The translations under genes were made by a program, and so were the position numbers. This document shows positions 45,117 through 54,448 of a DNA stretch of 64,000 nt, piece after piece (position 1 is the first letter of the stretch; each line of letters begins with the position of its first letter). The stretch comes from Acinetobacter cumulans. Its GTDB lineage: Bacteria > Pseudomonadota > Gammaproteobacteria > Pseudomonadales > Moraxellaceae. The notes beneath the pieces are model-generated. The model ran no database searches. It had not been told where the DNA came from and worked only from the letters and a program-made list of their open reading frames with translations. Location of the stretch: positions 2,604,001 to 2,668,000 of the forward strand of contig NZ_CP035934.2 of the NCBI RefSeq assembly GCF_003024525.3, written 5' to 3'.

Positions 45117-46742
45117 ATGATTGGATCTTTGCACATGAGCAATAAAGCAAATTACACTACTGAAGTCGCTGTTTTGGGTGCAGGCCCAGTCGGCTTAACG
45201 ATTGCAAACTACTTGAGCAAACAAGGTGTTCAAGTCACTGTAGTTGAGCAACTCGACAGTCTAATTGATTACCCACGTGCAATTGGTATTGATGATGAAT
45301 CTTTACGTACCATTCAGTCATTGGGCTTAGTTGACCAAGTACTGCCTCATACCACACCAAATCACGCAATGCGCTTCTTAACGCCTAAAGGTCGTTGCTT
45401 TGCTGATATTCAGCCATTAACACGTGAATTTGGTTTCTCTCGTCGTAACGCATTCATTCAGCCACAAGTGGATAATGTTTTACTACAAGGTTTAAAACAA
45501 TACAAAACCACTGAAGTTCGCTTTGCCCGTCATTTAACACACTTTAGCCAAAATGCTGATGGTGTGACTTTAAATGTGAAGAATAAAGACGGCGCTGAAG
45601 AAGTGATCACTGCAAAATATCTTATTGCATGTGATGGCGGTAACTCCATTGTACGTCGTACTTTAGGTGTTCCTTTTGAAGGTGAAACTGCACCAAACCA
45701 ATGGATCGTTATTGATATTGAAAACGACCCATTAGCAACACCACATATTTATCTATGCTGTGACCCTGTTCGTCCATACGTATCGGCTGCATTACCACAC
45801 GGTATCCGTCGTTTCGAGTTCATGGTGATGCCAGGTGAAACTCAAGAAGAATTAAGCAAACCAGAAAATATTGCAAAATTATTGTCTAAAGTATTGCCAA
45901 ATACAGATGGTATTGAAGTCATTCGTCAACGTGTTTATACACACAATGCACGTATTGCGGATAAATTCCGTGTAGACCGTATTTTACTTGCGGGTGATGC
46001 TGCGCACATCATGCCAGTATGGCAAGGTCAAGGTTATAACAGCGGTATGCGTGATGCCTTCAACTTGGCTTGGAAAGTCGCATTGGTTGTGAAAGGTAAT
46101 GCAGGTCCTGAATTACTAGACACCTACCAAGTAGAACGTAAAGACCATGCAAAAGCGATGATCGACCTATCTGTTATGGCGGGTCATGTACTTGCGCCAC
46201 CTAAAAAATGGCAAGGTTTTGTACGTGATGGTATTGCTTATGCATTAAATTACATCAAGCCAATCAAACAGTACTTACTCGAAATGCGTTTCAAACCAAT
46301 GCCTAAATACAATGACGGTGCTTTGGTAACCAATAACAGTAAAGACAGCCCTGTAGGCAAAATGTTTATTCAACCACACGTAAAACTTGAAAATGGTGAA
46401 ACCATTTTACTAGATGAAGTGATTGGTAATGATTTCGCGGTGATTGCTTGGGGTGTTGATCCTCAATGGGGTCTGTCAGAAGCAAATATGAAACAATGGC
46501 AAAAACTGGGTGTTAAATTTATCCAAGTGATTCCAGCGGTTCAATTGGGCAATGAAAACCGTAAGAAATTTGAAGGTGTGATTACGATCGGTGATATCGG
46601 TACAGATATTCGCACATGGTTCGGTAAAACTTCAGACTCTATCGTGATTTTACGTCCTGACCGTTTTGTGGCTGCCTTGGCTATTCCACAAAGCATGAAT
46701 GCCGTGAGCGAACAATTATTCGCTAAGTTGCATGCAAAATAA
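45117..46742 (+). CDS. mhpA: FAD-dependent aromatic hydroxylase, MhpA-like (3-(3-hydroxyphenyl)propionate 2-hydroxylase)
   Basis: Class A flavoprotein monooxygenase that would hydroxylate 3-(3-hydroxyphenyl)propionate (and 3-hydroxycinnamate) using NADH and oxygen. The 541 residues follow E. coli MhpA closely: FAD motif [42 protein letters not shown]-type DG motif (here [14 protein letters not shown]), [40 protein letters not shown], and [20 protein letters not shown]. The rest of the mhp pathway (MhpB-F) is absent from the window. Start at ATG 45117 or 45135; each has a weak GGA upstream. A terminator follows 40 bases after the stop. Confidence 0.9.
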   Translation: MIGSLHMSNKANYTTEVAVLGAGPVGLTIANYLSKQGVQVTVVEQLDSLIDYPRAIGIDDESLRTIQSLGLVDQVLPHTTPNHAMRFLTPKGRCFADIQPLTREFGFSRRNAFIQPQVDNVLLQGLKQYKTTEVRFARHLTHFSQNADGVTLNVKNKDGAEEVITAKYLIACDGGNSIVRRTLGVPFEGETAPNQWIVIDIENDPLATPHIYLCCDPVRPYVSAALPHGIRRFEFMVMPGETQEELSKPENIAKLLSKVLPNTDGIEVIRQRVYTHNARIADKFRVDRILLAGDAAHIMPVWQGQGYNSGMRDAFNLAWKVALVVKGNAGPELLDTYQVERKDHAKAMIDLSVMAGHVLAPPKKWQGFVRDGIAYALNYIKPIKQYLLEMRFKPMPKYNDGALVTNNSKDSPVGKMFIQPHVKLENGETILLDEVIGNDFAVIAWGVDPQWGLSEANMKQWQKLGVKFIQVIPAVQLGNENRKKFEGVITIGDIGTDIRTWFGKTSDSIVILRPDRFVAALAIPQSMNAVSEQLFAKLHAK

Positions 46743-46783
46743 TGCACGACATTGCTGATCCCCTTTTTTAGGGGATCACAGAT

Positions 46784-46814
46784 AAAAAGGCCACGCTAAT
46801 GCGTGGCCTTTTTT
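46784..46814 (+). terminator. Rho-independent terminator after mhpA
   Basis: The stem aaaggccacgc / gcgtggccttt with a taat loop is followed by a T-run. Confidence 0.9.
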
Positions 46815-47123
46815 ATGCATTCGCAAAAATTGCTCTTAGCAATCTCAGGTAGCTCGAGTTCTGCTCGTGAGTCTTTTTAATTCATAACAGTAATTCAAGA
46901 CGTGAATACTTCTATATTTTTATAGATATGCATATCAGCCACAGCAAAGTTATCTGCAAATTTTGCTGAATCGCACAATTAAAATTATACAGTGCGTTTC
47001 GCCTAAAAATTAGCCATTAGGATAGAACGAAAAACCATTTTCTAAACTTGTTCTCTGGCCATGTTTTGCTATCACAGTAATTTTCTCGCCTCGCCATAAA
47101 TTGAATTAAGAGAATCGTTGTAC

Positions 47124-47150
47124 AAAAAAGCCAGTCTAGAGACTGGCTTT
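47124..47150 (-). terminator. Rho-independent terminator after the tetR-MFS-lysR operon
   Basis: The stem agccagtc / gactggct has a taga loop; on the minus strand it is followed by TTTTTT, 22 bases after the lysR stop. Confidence 0.87.
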
Positions 47151-47171
47151 AAAATAAACATCACTGCATGC

Positions 47172-48071
47172 TTAAAGCGGTGAGAAATCCATATAGAACT
47201 GTTCTCTTAACACCTTCAAAATCAGTTCAATCGCCTCATTGCGTTTCTCTTTATGATAACTCGCATAAAGCCCAATCATGGGCAAAGGTTCTATCGTACT
47301 TTTCACCACAATTTTATCGCCCAATAAAGGGATCACATAAGAAGGGACTAAACTCCAACCCACCCCCATGCCGACTAAATTGACATTGAGCAAAATATTG
47401 GTCGAATATTGAACCACATTGACATCCAATTTCGATTGCTTAAAGAAACCTTGAATAATGCGATATAACTCAGGAGATGAGTGCTCATCACTCACAATAA
47501 AATCTTGCTGATTAAACGTTTTAATACTGATGTGTCGTTGCTGCGCAGCGCTACAGTCTTTGGGCATAATAAGTGCCAACGGTTCAGTAAAAACTTGAAT
47601 GGTTTCTATATCTGCCAAGTCTGCAGGGTATCGCGTAAAAGCAATATCAATTTCGCCACGCTGTAAGGCCTTGAGCTGATCACTGTCGGTTAAGCTATGA
47701 AAGTGGATTTTAAGCTCAGGAAACTTCGCACGAATATTTGGCATGATATACGGAAAAACTTTCATTTCCGCCACAGGTACAAAACCAATATTTAACTGTT
47801 CTTTGTTTAACTGTGCAATTTGACGAGCATCAATCACCGCTTTTTCTGCATGTTCTAAACTTAAACGTGCCTCTTTTAAAAAAGCCTTACCTTCTTCCGT
47901 CAGCTCCACTTTACGGTTTGAGCGTATTAATAACTGCACACCCACTTCATGCTCTAAGTCTTTAATTTGCTGGCTTAACGAAGGTTGCACTGTACACATG
48001 CGCTGTGCTGCTTTGGTAAAATTGAGCTCTTCAGCCACAGCTACAAAATAACGTAAATGACGCAATTCCAC
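47172..48071 (-). CDS. LysR-family transcriptional regulator (CatM/BenM/HcaR-like)
   Basis: A 299-residue regulator. The winged HTH is at the N-terminus (LRHLRYFVAVAEELNFTKAA, then QPSLSQQIKDLEHEVGVQLL), with the ligand-binding region of about 210 residues after (GFVPVAEMKVFPYIMPNIRA, FTRYPADLADIETIQVF). The N-terminal signature is that of aromatic-acid regulators such as BenM, CatM and HcaR. It is the last gene of a tight operon, three bases from the MFS gene, and does not face a divergent target, so the expected autoregulated LysR layout is absent. It could control mhpA or the pump; neither can be shown. Confidence 0.87.
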   Translation of the reverse strand: MELRHLRYFVAVAEELNFTKAAQRMCTVQPSLSQQIKDLEHEVGVQLLIRSNRKVELTEEGKAFLKEARLSLEHAEKAVIDARQIAQLNKEQLNIGFVPVAEMKVFPYIMPNIRAKFPELKIHFHSLTDSDQLKALQRGEIDIAFTRYPADLADIETIQVFTEPLALIMPKDCSAAQQRHISIKTFNQQDFIVSDEHSSPELYRIIQGFFKQSKLDVNVVQYSTNILLNVNLVGMGVGWSLVPSYVIPLLGDKIVVKSTIEPLPMIGLYASYHKEKRNEAIELILKVLREQFYMDFSPL

Positions 48072-48074
48072 ATT

Positions 48075-49313
48075 TTACCCCTTGTTGGATGTTTGAGCTT
48101 GTACACTTGCTGGAACTGCCGATACACGATAAATCAGTAAGGTAAACAGCACCATCAAAGCACAAAATAAATAGGTAAATTGATAATCAAATTTGGCAAT
48201 CAGGAAGCCCATAATCACCGAGCCTACTGCCAATCCAATGTCGAATAAAGCAAAAAATGTTGAAATTGCATGCCCCATTCGTTGCTTTGACACAGCCTGA
48301 ATAGCCATCGTTTGCATGCATGGAAACAATGATCCATATCCCACACCAATAAATACCGCAGATAGCCATAAAATCCACTGGTTTTGCATAAAGCTCACAA
48401 TGACCAGACCAATAAAAAAGGCAATAAACGATGGATAAATAACTGAGCTTGGTCCTTTCTGATCATAGCGCTTGCCCACCCAAGGGCGCACAGTAATCAT
48501 AGAGACGGCAAAAACAATGAAAAATAAACTGGCATAGGCCAACAGTTTTTTGCTGTCTGCAAATGCTGTAATAAAGCTGGTAATGCTGGAATATGAAAAT
48601 GCCACCAGCATGGCCACCAAGCTAATTGGTAAAACTTTGGTTTCCACAATATCGTGTAAAGCAATGCCTTTGCGTGGCTGTTGCGCAGCTACTTCAGCTG
48701 AACTGCTATTCACCGTTTTTACTGTCGGGTTTTCTTCTACTTTAAGCGTTAAGCAAAATGCATAACCAATAAAAGTGACGCCTGTAAGTAATGCAAATAA
48801 CACCGTAAAACTAGAAAACTGAATAATACTGAGCGCGAGTAAAGGGCCAAATACCGCACCTAAATTGGTCGACATCACAAAATAGCCCATACCCTCACCT
48901 TTACGGCGATCGGGTATAAAGTCATTCACTACAGGGACATTGACCGTGGTCAAAATACTGAACCAAAAACCATGTAAAAAACGAACCAGCAATAAGCTCC
49001 ATAAACTATCAATGAGCAAATAACTAAAGGTAAAAAGAACAAACAATAAGCCTGCATAACGCAGTGATGGTTTTTTCCCCCACTTTTGCACAATTAAGCC
49101 TGAAAATGGCCGAATCGCAATGGAAGAAAGCAAAAATAGCGTGAGGGCTAAACCCGCCTCTTTTACACTGCCTCCCAAATCTTGCATGATGTAAATAGGC
49201 AAAACCGTGAGCGTGGCGAAATAATAAATAAACAGAAATAAGTTATTGCATAGGCACAAAATAAAAGAGCGATTCCATAAATGCTCTGGTGTCACCTGTA
49301 TATCTTGAGCCAT
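48075..49313 (-). CDS. MFS efflux transporter in the tetR-MFS-lysR operon
   Basis: Twelve-helix transporter of 412 residues. Seen: LFLFIYYFATLTVLPIYIMQ at the start, LIVQKWGKKPSLRYAG as the loop 2-3 signature, RRKGEGMGYFVMSTNLGAVFGP (motif C-like region) and VRPWVGKRYDQKGP in the second half. Its start codon directly follows the TetR stop (TAA then ATG), so the two are coupled. This pairing is typical of drug or aromatic-compound efflux pumps under TetR control. Substrate unknown. Confidence 0.86.
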   Translation of the reverse strand: MAQDIQVTPEHLWNRSFILCLCNNLFLFIYYFATLTVLPIYIMQDLGGSVKEAGLALTLFLLSSIAIRPFSGLIVQKWGKKPSLRYAGLLFVLFTFSYLLIDSLWSLLLVRFLHGFWFSILTTVNVPVVNDFIPDRRKGEGMGYFVMSTNLGAVFGPLLALSIIQFSSFTVLFALLTGVTFIGYAFCLTLKVEENPTVKTVNSSSAEVAAQQPRKGIALHDIVETKVLPISLVAMLVAFSYSSITSFITAFADSKKLLAYASLFFIVFAVSMITVRPWVGKRYDQKGPSSVIYPSFIAFFIGLVIVSFMQNQWILWLSAVFIGVGYGSLFPCMQTMAIQAVSKQRMGHAISTFFALFDIGLAVGSVIMGFLIAKFDYQFTYLFCALMVLFTLLIYRVSAVPASVQAQTSNKG

Positions 49314-49889
49314 TTATGCGCCACCCTGCTCAGCCAATAACATTGGTGCCAGTGCAACCTGAATAATCTTTTCAATATAAGGCTGATCAGGTACGGCATT
49401 GAAAAAAATAATTTGATAATGAATTGCACCGTACAACATATCGAGCATCGACTCGAAATCATAATCAGCACAAATCTCTTGACGTGCTATAGCCAACTGA
49501 ATCAATTTTCGTGTTTGCTCACGACGGGGTAATAAATACTGCTTAAAAAAGTCACCCGCAGCTTCGCGATGCTCAGCCATCACCACCAACAATGCACGAC
49601 CGACCTGATGATTCAGTGCAATAGATAATTTCAAAAGCTGTTGTGTTAAGTTGTATTGCACTGTTTGGCTAAAGTCCAAATCAAAGACTGACTCAGTATT
49701 TTCTTTGAAAGCATCAAAAACCAAATCAGACTTATGATTCCACCAGCGGTAAATCGTCGACTTCCCTACACCCGCACGTGCTGCAATATCTTCAATACTG
49801 AGCTTACTGTAGTCGACATCGAGTAAAGCTTCATTCACTGCTTTAAGTATGCATTGCTTACGTCTTGATGTTTTTTCTGCATCATTCAT
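49314..49889 (-). CDS. TetR-family transcriptional regulator
   Basis: A 191-residue repressor. The N-terminal helix-turn-helix is LSIEDIAARAGVGKSTIYRW; the C-terminal ligand-binding part has no recognisable subfamily motif. First gene of the tetR-MFS-lysR operon, with a perfect 18-base palindrome about 93 bases upstream that is the likely operator for autoregulation and control of the pump. Start ATG 49889. Confidence 0.9.
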   Translation of the reverse strand: MNDAEKTSRRKQCILKAVNEALLDVDYSKLSIEDIAARAGVGKSTIYRWWNHKSDLVFDAFKENTESVFDLDFSQTVQYNLTQQLLKLSIALNHQVGRALLVVMAEHREAAGDFFKQYLLPRREQTRKLIQLAIARQEICADYDFESMLDMLYGAIHYQIIFFNAVPDQPYIEKIIQVALAPMLLAEQGGA

Positions 49890-49981
49890 AACACGCTTAT
49901 CCGGTATGCATCACATCGCACTTTCAATGTATGAGTGCTATGCAATCAAGCTAATTTCTACAATATATTTTCAGAATATCG

Positions 49982-49999
49982 AAACGATACGTATCGTTT
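49982..49999. promoter_or_regulatory. Perfect palindromic operator candidate for the TetR regulator
   Basis: AAACGATACGTATCGTTT is an exact 18-base inverted repeat. Its size and central TACGTA fit TetR operators. It lies in the promoter region of the tetR-MFS-lysR operon and no other regulator gene is as close. Confidence 0.8.
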
Positions 50000-50177
50000 T
50001 ATTTTAAGCTTAATTGACTGCATGTACTACTGCTAATCGACCAATCTGGCTTAAACTTTAGTGGAATACTCGGATTATATTGAGATTCAGTAAACACCAT
50101 AGCCAAGTACGAAAATTCTTGGCCTGTATTCGCTTTCAATGCCTGTTGAATCCCGCACAGCACAATCATCAGCGCAT

Positions 50178-50204
50178 AAAAAAGGCCACCGAAGCGACCT
50201 TTTA
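50178..50204 (-). terminator. Rho-independent terminator after the thioesterase gene
   Basis: Minus-strand stem AAAGGTCGC / GTGGCCTTT with a TTCG loop (two wobble pairs) and T-run, about 18 bases after the stop. Confidence 0.75.
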
Positions 50205-50222
50205 TTTTTAAAAACCTTGCAT

Positions 50223-50744
50223 TTAGTTGTGCATCGATTTTTTGTAAATACTACAAGATGGATGATGGTTTTCTTGTAAACGTGCAATTTTACGTTGCTC
50301 AGCCGCTTCAAAACGACAACGTTTCCAGTCATTGTCTAAGTTTAATTGTGGAATTGGCTTAGGTTTACCATTTTCATCCACAGCAACCATGGTGAAATAG
50401 CAACTATTGGTATGGCGCACAGTACGTTTTTGAATATTTTGAGCTTCAACACGGATACCAATTTCCATGGAAGTACGTCCCACATGATTCACGCAAGCCA
50501 AGAAAGTCACCAATTCACCCACATGGATCGGCTCTTTAAAATTCACTTTATCTACGGATAAAGTCACTACATAACTACCTGAAAAACGGCTCGCACAAGC
50601 GTATGCAACTTGATCCAGTAACTTCAGAATTGTACCGCCATGAACATTACCGGAAAAATTCGCCATATCTGGCGTCATTAGTACCGACATTGTTAATTCG
50701 GATTGGTCATCTGATGCTGGAGCAATTTGATCTAATGGGGACAT
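50223..50744 (-). CDS. Acyl-CoA thioesterase, hotdog fold
   Basis: Cleaves acyl-CoA to free acid and CoA in the cytoplasm. The 173 residues carry a single hotdog domain: LMTPDMANFSGNVHGGTILK (with the substrate-binding Asn and the His-Gly-Gly turn), LLDQVAYACASRFSG (catalytic Asp), VTLSVDKVNFKEPIHVGELV. It matches bacterial BACH/YciA-type enzymes, and the ~50-residue tail after the hotdog is a feature of one sub-branch. No fatty-acid genes nearby. Confidence 0.88.
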   Translation of the reverse strand: MSPLDQIAPASDDQSELTMSVLMTPDMANFSGNVHGGTILKLLDQVAYACASRFSGSYVVTLSVDKVNFKEPIHVGELVTFLACVNHVGRTSMEIGIRVEAQNIQKRTVRHTNSCYFTMVAVDENGKPKPIPQLNLDNDWKRCRFEAAEQRKIARLQENHHPSCSIYKKSMHN

Positions 50745-51042
50745 CGCGTTTCTCTAGACTCGTGATAGAACAAAGATTATTGAGATTATTATAACTTTTT
50801 TAAGCCAAATAAAATGTTCAAATCGGCAAAAAACCATCATTATTATTTATAGTGATTCAACCATCATTCAAGAAAATATATATCAAGAGGTATAAATCAC
50901 TATAGATCAATAATATGCAGGGTGCAGGGAAATTTATGATTCGGTTGAGGCACATCTACCATGACTTAAAGCCATCTATTTAAAGTTTCAATCTGTATAT
51001 ATTACTGCCCCTAAGGTGTTATGCGGACCCCATAAAATGGTT

Positions 51043-51234
51043 TTATGACTGTGTGCCTGTCGTTAAAGTACTTTTTAACATTTCCGCTGAAACGTTGTCA
51101 TAGGTTAATGTAGATCCGTTTCCTTCAGGTGACTCAATCACATAAGAGCCATCAATCTTGAGCTGAACCACCACGAAAATATAATTTGGCATAGAGGCCA
51201 AAGTTACGCGGTCACCAATTTGAAATTTTTGCAT
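51043..51234 (-). CDS. Small hypothetical protein (63 residues)
   Basis: Starts QKFQIGDRVTLASMPNYIFV, then VQLKIDGSYVIESPEGNGST, which looks like a small beta-barrel (SH3/KOW-like) domain. No family is assigned. The start ATG at 51234 has an AAGAG seven bases upstream. It stands alone with about 300 gene-free bases on each side. The composition is protein-like, and the reverse reading has no better frame. Confidence 0.62.
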   Translation of the reverse strand: MQKFQIGDRVTLASMPNYIFVVVQLKIDGSYVIESPEGNGSTLTYDNVSAEMLKSTLTTGTQS

Positions 51235-51574
51235 ACAGCACTCTTTTTTCTGGACTCAGTTTTATTGATTTAAAGTATTAAACTTTGGATTTTAGTCTAG
51301 AGAATTTCAATACACTGGTAAACTTAAATATGTGAATATATAGGTTAAATATATAAATTGTCTTATTCATAATCTTTTACAGATTAATCAAAAATAATAA
51401 ATACAATTCAATGCTTTAATCAAATATATTCTGCTTTTATTAAATATTTTGAACTAAAAAAGTTGCAGACTATAAACTTCAGTTGAATATGATTTTTTGC
51501 ACTATAAAAAAAGAGCAGGTATATACCTACTCTTTTTTAATAAATTAACCCAGTTGACTTATATAGATTAGGCC
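51235..51574. other. Intergenic region between the small hypothetical gene and the patatin-like gene
   Basis: About 340 very AT-rich bases. The right end holds the terminator at 51506-51538. No gene or other signal was seen. Confidence 0.55.
51506..51538 (-). terminator. Rho-independent terminator after the patatin-like gene
   Basis: The arms aaaaaagag and ctctttttt enclose the inner stem aggta / tacct with a single mismatch, 36 bases after the stop of the minus-strand gene. Confidence 0.82.
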
Positions 51575-52585
51575 TTACTGCTGAACTGTATATTGAATAT
51601 TTTGATTCAGCGGATAGTGGTGTTTAGCATAAGCCAATGAAATCTCATTAAGCTTTTCGTCTGCTGCTTCCACCCCAGCCTGCATAGTCGCTTCACGGCC
51701 TTTCACATCAAAAATATGTGCCTTTTCACGTAAGTCTGGCTGAATCACAACATCTGCGCGTTTCATTTCTTCTTTGGCTAAATAAAACTGCATGATGTTA
51801 ATGTTTTGGTTAAACAAGCCCCATACATTACTGGTTTCAGTATGAATAGGCTTCGCCAAAATATCGACAGCAATAATAATATCAGCGCCTAGTTCGCGTG
51901 CAGTGTCCACAGGCACTGGACTCACCAAACCGCCATCAACGTATTCTTGCTTTTGAATTACTGCAGGAATGAACATACTCGGTATTGATACGGATGCGCG
52001 TACAGCTTGTCCTGTATTTCCTGCATTAAACACCACTTTATGTCCTTCTTGCAGTTCGGTTGCCACCACATACATTGGGATTTTGAGCTTTTCTAAAGGG
52101 ACATGATCGACTTGCGTATTGACATAGTCTTCTACTTTTTTGCCATCCAATACGCCTTTTTTATCTAAACGAATCTCGCGAACATCTGCAGGCTTCATAT
52201 TCAATGCAATGTCACGTAGTTCATCTGCAGACTTCCCAGAGGCATAGATTGAACCCACAATACTGCCTGCACTGGTACCAACAATAAAATCTGGACGTAT
52301 GCCGTGTTGTTCTAACACTTGAATAACACCAATATGGGCGTAGCCACGTGCACCACCACTACCCAAGACCAATGCGACGATTGGACGCTTGTTTTGCTGT
52401 TTTAATTTTTTAAAATCGACCTGATTCGGTACCACATGGGCTTCCGCAATTTCACCTGAACCCTGTGTGCTCTTTGAGCTCGATATTAAGGCCTGATCTG
52501 TTGCTTTTGTGGCTTGTGCACCAATACTCTGACAACCCACAACGCCAGTCATCAGACACGTTATTAAAACTGTGTTTATATTCAC
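51575..52585 (-). CDS. Patatin-like phospholipase lipoprotein (RssA/YlbK type)
   Basis: Predicted lipid-anchored serine hydrolase of 336 residues. A lipoprotein signal ends at GVVGC (Cys18). The patatin domain has oxyanion loop GSGGARGYAHIGV, nucleophile in GTSAGS and the aspartate in YVDGGLVSPVP, which form the Ser-Asp dyad. This layout matches RssA-like bacterial patatins; a role in phospholipid breakdown is known for relatives. It stands alone, with a terminator after it. Confidence 0.89.
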   Translation of the reverse strand: MNINTVLITCLMTGVVGCQSIGAQATKATDQALISSSKSTQGSGEIAEAHVVPNQVDFKKLKQQNKRPIVALVLGSGGARGYAHIGVIQVLEQHGIRPDFIVGTSAGSIVGSIYASGKSADELRDIALNMKPADVREIRLDKKGVLDGKKVEDYVNTQVDHVPLEKLKIPMYVVATELQEGHKVVFNAGNTGQAVRASVSIPSMFIPAVIQKQEYVDGGLVSPVPVDTARELGADIIIAVDILAKPIHTETSNVWGLFNQNINIMQFYLAKEEMKRADVVIQPDLREKAHIFDVKGREATMQAGVEAADEKLNEISLAYAKHHYPLNQNIQYTVQQ

Positions 52586-52903
52586 GACACTTGATCCAAC
52601 ATATTATTCGTTTTATAAAGACGCCTAGTCTAGAACGATCCCTAAATTTGCACTGTTATGAAACGTTAAGACTCTATTACAAAAAGTATAAGTCACTCTG
52701 TGCTTTAAATCATGGAGAAACCATAGAGAATGATGACAAGTGGGTCAGTTATTTTAATGTCTTGACCATCTTGCATCATGATAAAATTTTAATCATCGGC
52801 ATCGCTATGTATACATGTTCTGCATGATGTAGCTCCCATATAAAAAGCCCCCAATTGAATTAGGGCTTTTTACATGCTGAAATTGCTTCCGCAGAGATGC
52901 AAT
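52586..52903. other. Intergenic region between patatin-like and AGCS genes
   Basis: About 320 bases, containing the AGCS terminator (52842-52871). An open frame on the plus strand crossing this region overlaps the patatin gene antisense and lacks a ribosome-binding site; I do not call it. Confidence 0.5.
52842..52871. terminator. Rho-independent terminator after the AGCS symporter gene
   Basis: The stem aaaaagccc / gggcttttt with a 12-base loop lies 33 bases past the stop. Confidence 0.8.
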
Positions 52904-54379
52904 TTACCAGATATCAGAGTCTACTTTGTCTTTAAATTTTGGATGATCATCTAATTTAAACACTGGCTCTTTTACTCCTTTCTTGAGTTGTGATGAATAG
53001 TCTTTCATCAGCATCAATAAGAATGGTGTTAACAATAGAATTGCAAATAAGTTAATACTTGCCATCACACCCATAAACAAATCTGCAAGGTTCCAAATCA
53101 CAGGTACACTCATAATTGAACCGATATAGACCATCACCAGCACAATCACACGGAAACTAAACATCACACGGCGGTTATTGTTAATAAACTGTACATTACC
53201 TTCTGCATAAGCATAGTTACCAATCACAGATGAGAACGCAAACATAAACAAAATAATCGCTAGGAAGTCATCGCCCCATGAACCAATTTGGCTTTCTAAG
53301 GCCATTTGCGTCAATGTCACCCCTTCAAAGCCAGCGTTTTCATATAAGCCTGATGCTAAAATAATAATCGCCGTACAGGTACACACCACAAAGGTATCAA
53401 CAAATACGCCTAACATTTGGATCAAACCCTGATTCACAGGATGTTTCACATCAGAGGCTGCTGCTGCATTGGGTGCAGACCCCATGCCTGCTTCATTTGA
53501 AAACAAACCGCGCTTGATACCCATCATCATGGCCATAGAGACCATAGCACCAAAGAAACCACCCGCAGCGGCATCAAACTCAAAAGCTTTACTAAAAACG
53601 AGCTGGAAGATTGACGGTAAAATATCGTAGTTAATCACGGCAATATATAGGGCCACGATTAAATACAGTATCGCCATTACAGGTACAAAGGTTTCAGCAA
53701 CTTTGGCAATACGCTTAATACCACCAAAAATAAGCACACCCGTGAGTACAACTAGACAAATTCCCACCCATGAAACTACAAAATCAAAGCCACCGAGGTT
53801 TAAAACAAGGTTAGCTTTGTCCCATCCCCAAGCATGTGCAGTTGCACCCGTAATAGCATTGGCTTGCACCGCATTAAATACAAAGCCATAGGTCGAAATA
53901 AGGGTTATGGCAAACACAATCCCTAACCATTTTTGTTTTAAGCCTTGGCTAATGTAATATGCTGGCCCACCGCGAAACTGTTTATTTTGGCTATCACGTA
54001 CCTTAAAAAGTTGCGCAAGTGAGGACTCTACAAAAGCAGAACTCATGCCTAAAAATGCGGTTAACCACATCCAAAATACGGCGCCAGGACCACCAATTGC
54101 AATGGCAATGGCAACACCTGCAACATTACCCACACCCACACGGCTAGCAAGGCCAGTTACAAATGCCTGAAAGGGGGTAATGCCATGTTGGTCATCACCT
54201 GCCTTACGGCTGCCCTTCATGACTTTAATACTATGTACAAATAATCGAACTTGTACTGCACCTGTTGCCACAGTATAAAAAATACCTACTGCAACTAAAA
54301 ACACCACCAAAAAATCCCACAATGGGGTGTTTAAGGTATTAATCCACTTCAACAAGCTATCGTTAAGTTGATCGTTCAT
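52904..54379 (-). CDS. Sodium:alanine (AGCS-family) symporter
   Basis: Inner-membrane amino-acid carrier using a sodium gradient, 491 residues and about 11 helices. Family motifs: FQAFVTGLASRVGVGNVAGV, FWMWLTAFLGMSSAFVESSL, RGGPAYYISQGL, GIKRGLFSNEAGMGSAPNAA. Substrate is likely alanine or glycine. It is followed upstream by the GltS-type symporter gene on the same strand, separated by a terminator at 54415-54440, so separate transcripts. Confidence 0.92.
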   Translation of the reverse strand: MNDQLNDSLLKWINTLNTPLWDFLVVFLVAVGIFYTVATGAVQVRLFVHSIKVMKGSRKAGDDQHGITPFQAFVTGLASRVGVGNVAGVAIAIAIGGPGAVFWMWLTAFLGMSSAFVESSLAQLFKVRDSQNKQFRGGPAYYISQGLKQKWLGIVFAITLISTYGFVFNAVQANAITGATAHAWGWDKANLVLNLGGFDFVVSWVGICLVVLTGVLIFGGIKRIAKVAETFVPVMAILYLIVALYIAVINYDILPSIFQLVFSKAFEFDAAAGGFFGAMVSMAMMMGIKRGLFSNEAGMGSAPNAAAASDVKHPVNQGLIQMLGVFVDTFVVCTCTAIIILASGLYENAGFEGVTLTQMALESQIGSWGDDFLAIILFMFAFSSVIGNYAYAEGNVQFINNNRRVMFSFRVIVLVMVYIGSIMSVPVIWNLADLFMGVMASINLFAILLLTPFLLMLMKDYSSQLKKGVKEPVFKLDDHPKFKDKVDSDIW

Positions 54380-54414
54380 TCTGAATATCCCAAATTTTAA
54401 GCGACTCTATAAAG

Positions 54415-54440
54415 AAAAAAGCCTACATAGAGGCTTTTTT
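54415..54440 (-). terminator. Rho-independent terminator after gltS
   Basis: The stem aaaaaagcct / aggctttttt with a six-base acatag loop lies nine bases after the gltS stop. Confidence 0.9.
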
Positions 54441-54448
54441 CCTATCTC

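Larger units (their letters stand above)
46743..47171. other. Intergenic region between convergent mhpA and lysR genes
   Basis: About 430 bases holding two terminators at its ends (46784-46814 and 47124-47150) and a gatcccc...ggggatc palindrome at about 46756-46778. The middle 300 bases carry no recognisable gene or structure. Confidence 0.6.
49890..50222. other. Intergenic region upstream of tetR and downstream of the thioesterase gene
   Basis: About 330 bases. It contains the TetR operator candidate at 49982-49999, the thioesterase terminator at 50178-50204, and no gene. Confidence 0.65.

Noticed and set aside
52465..52827. 120-residue plus-strand frame spanning the 5' end of the patatin gene and the spacer
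   Set aside because: No ribosome-binding site, antisense to a lipoprotein signal, and no recognisable domain.
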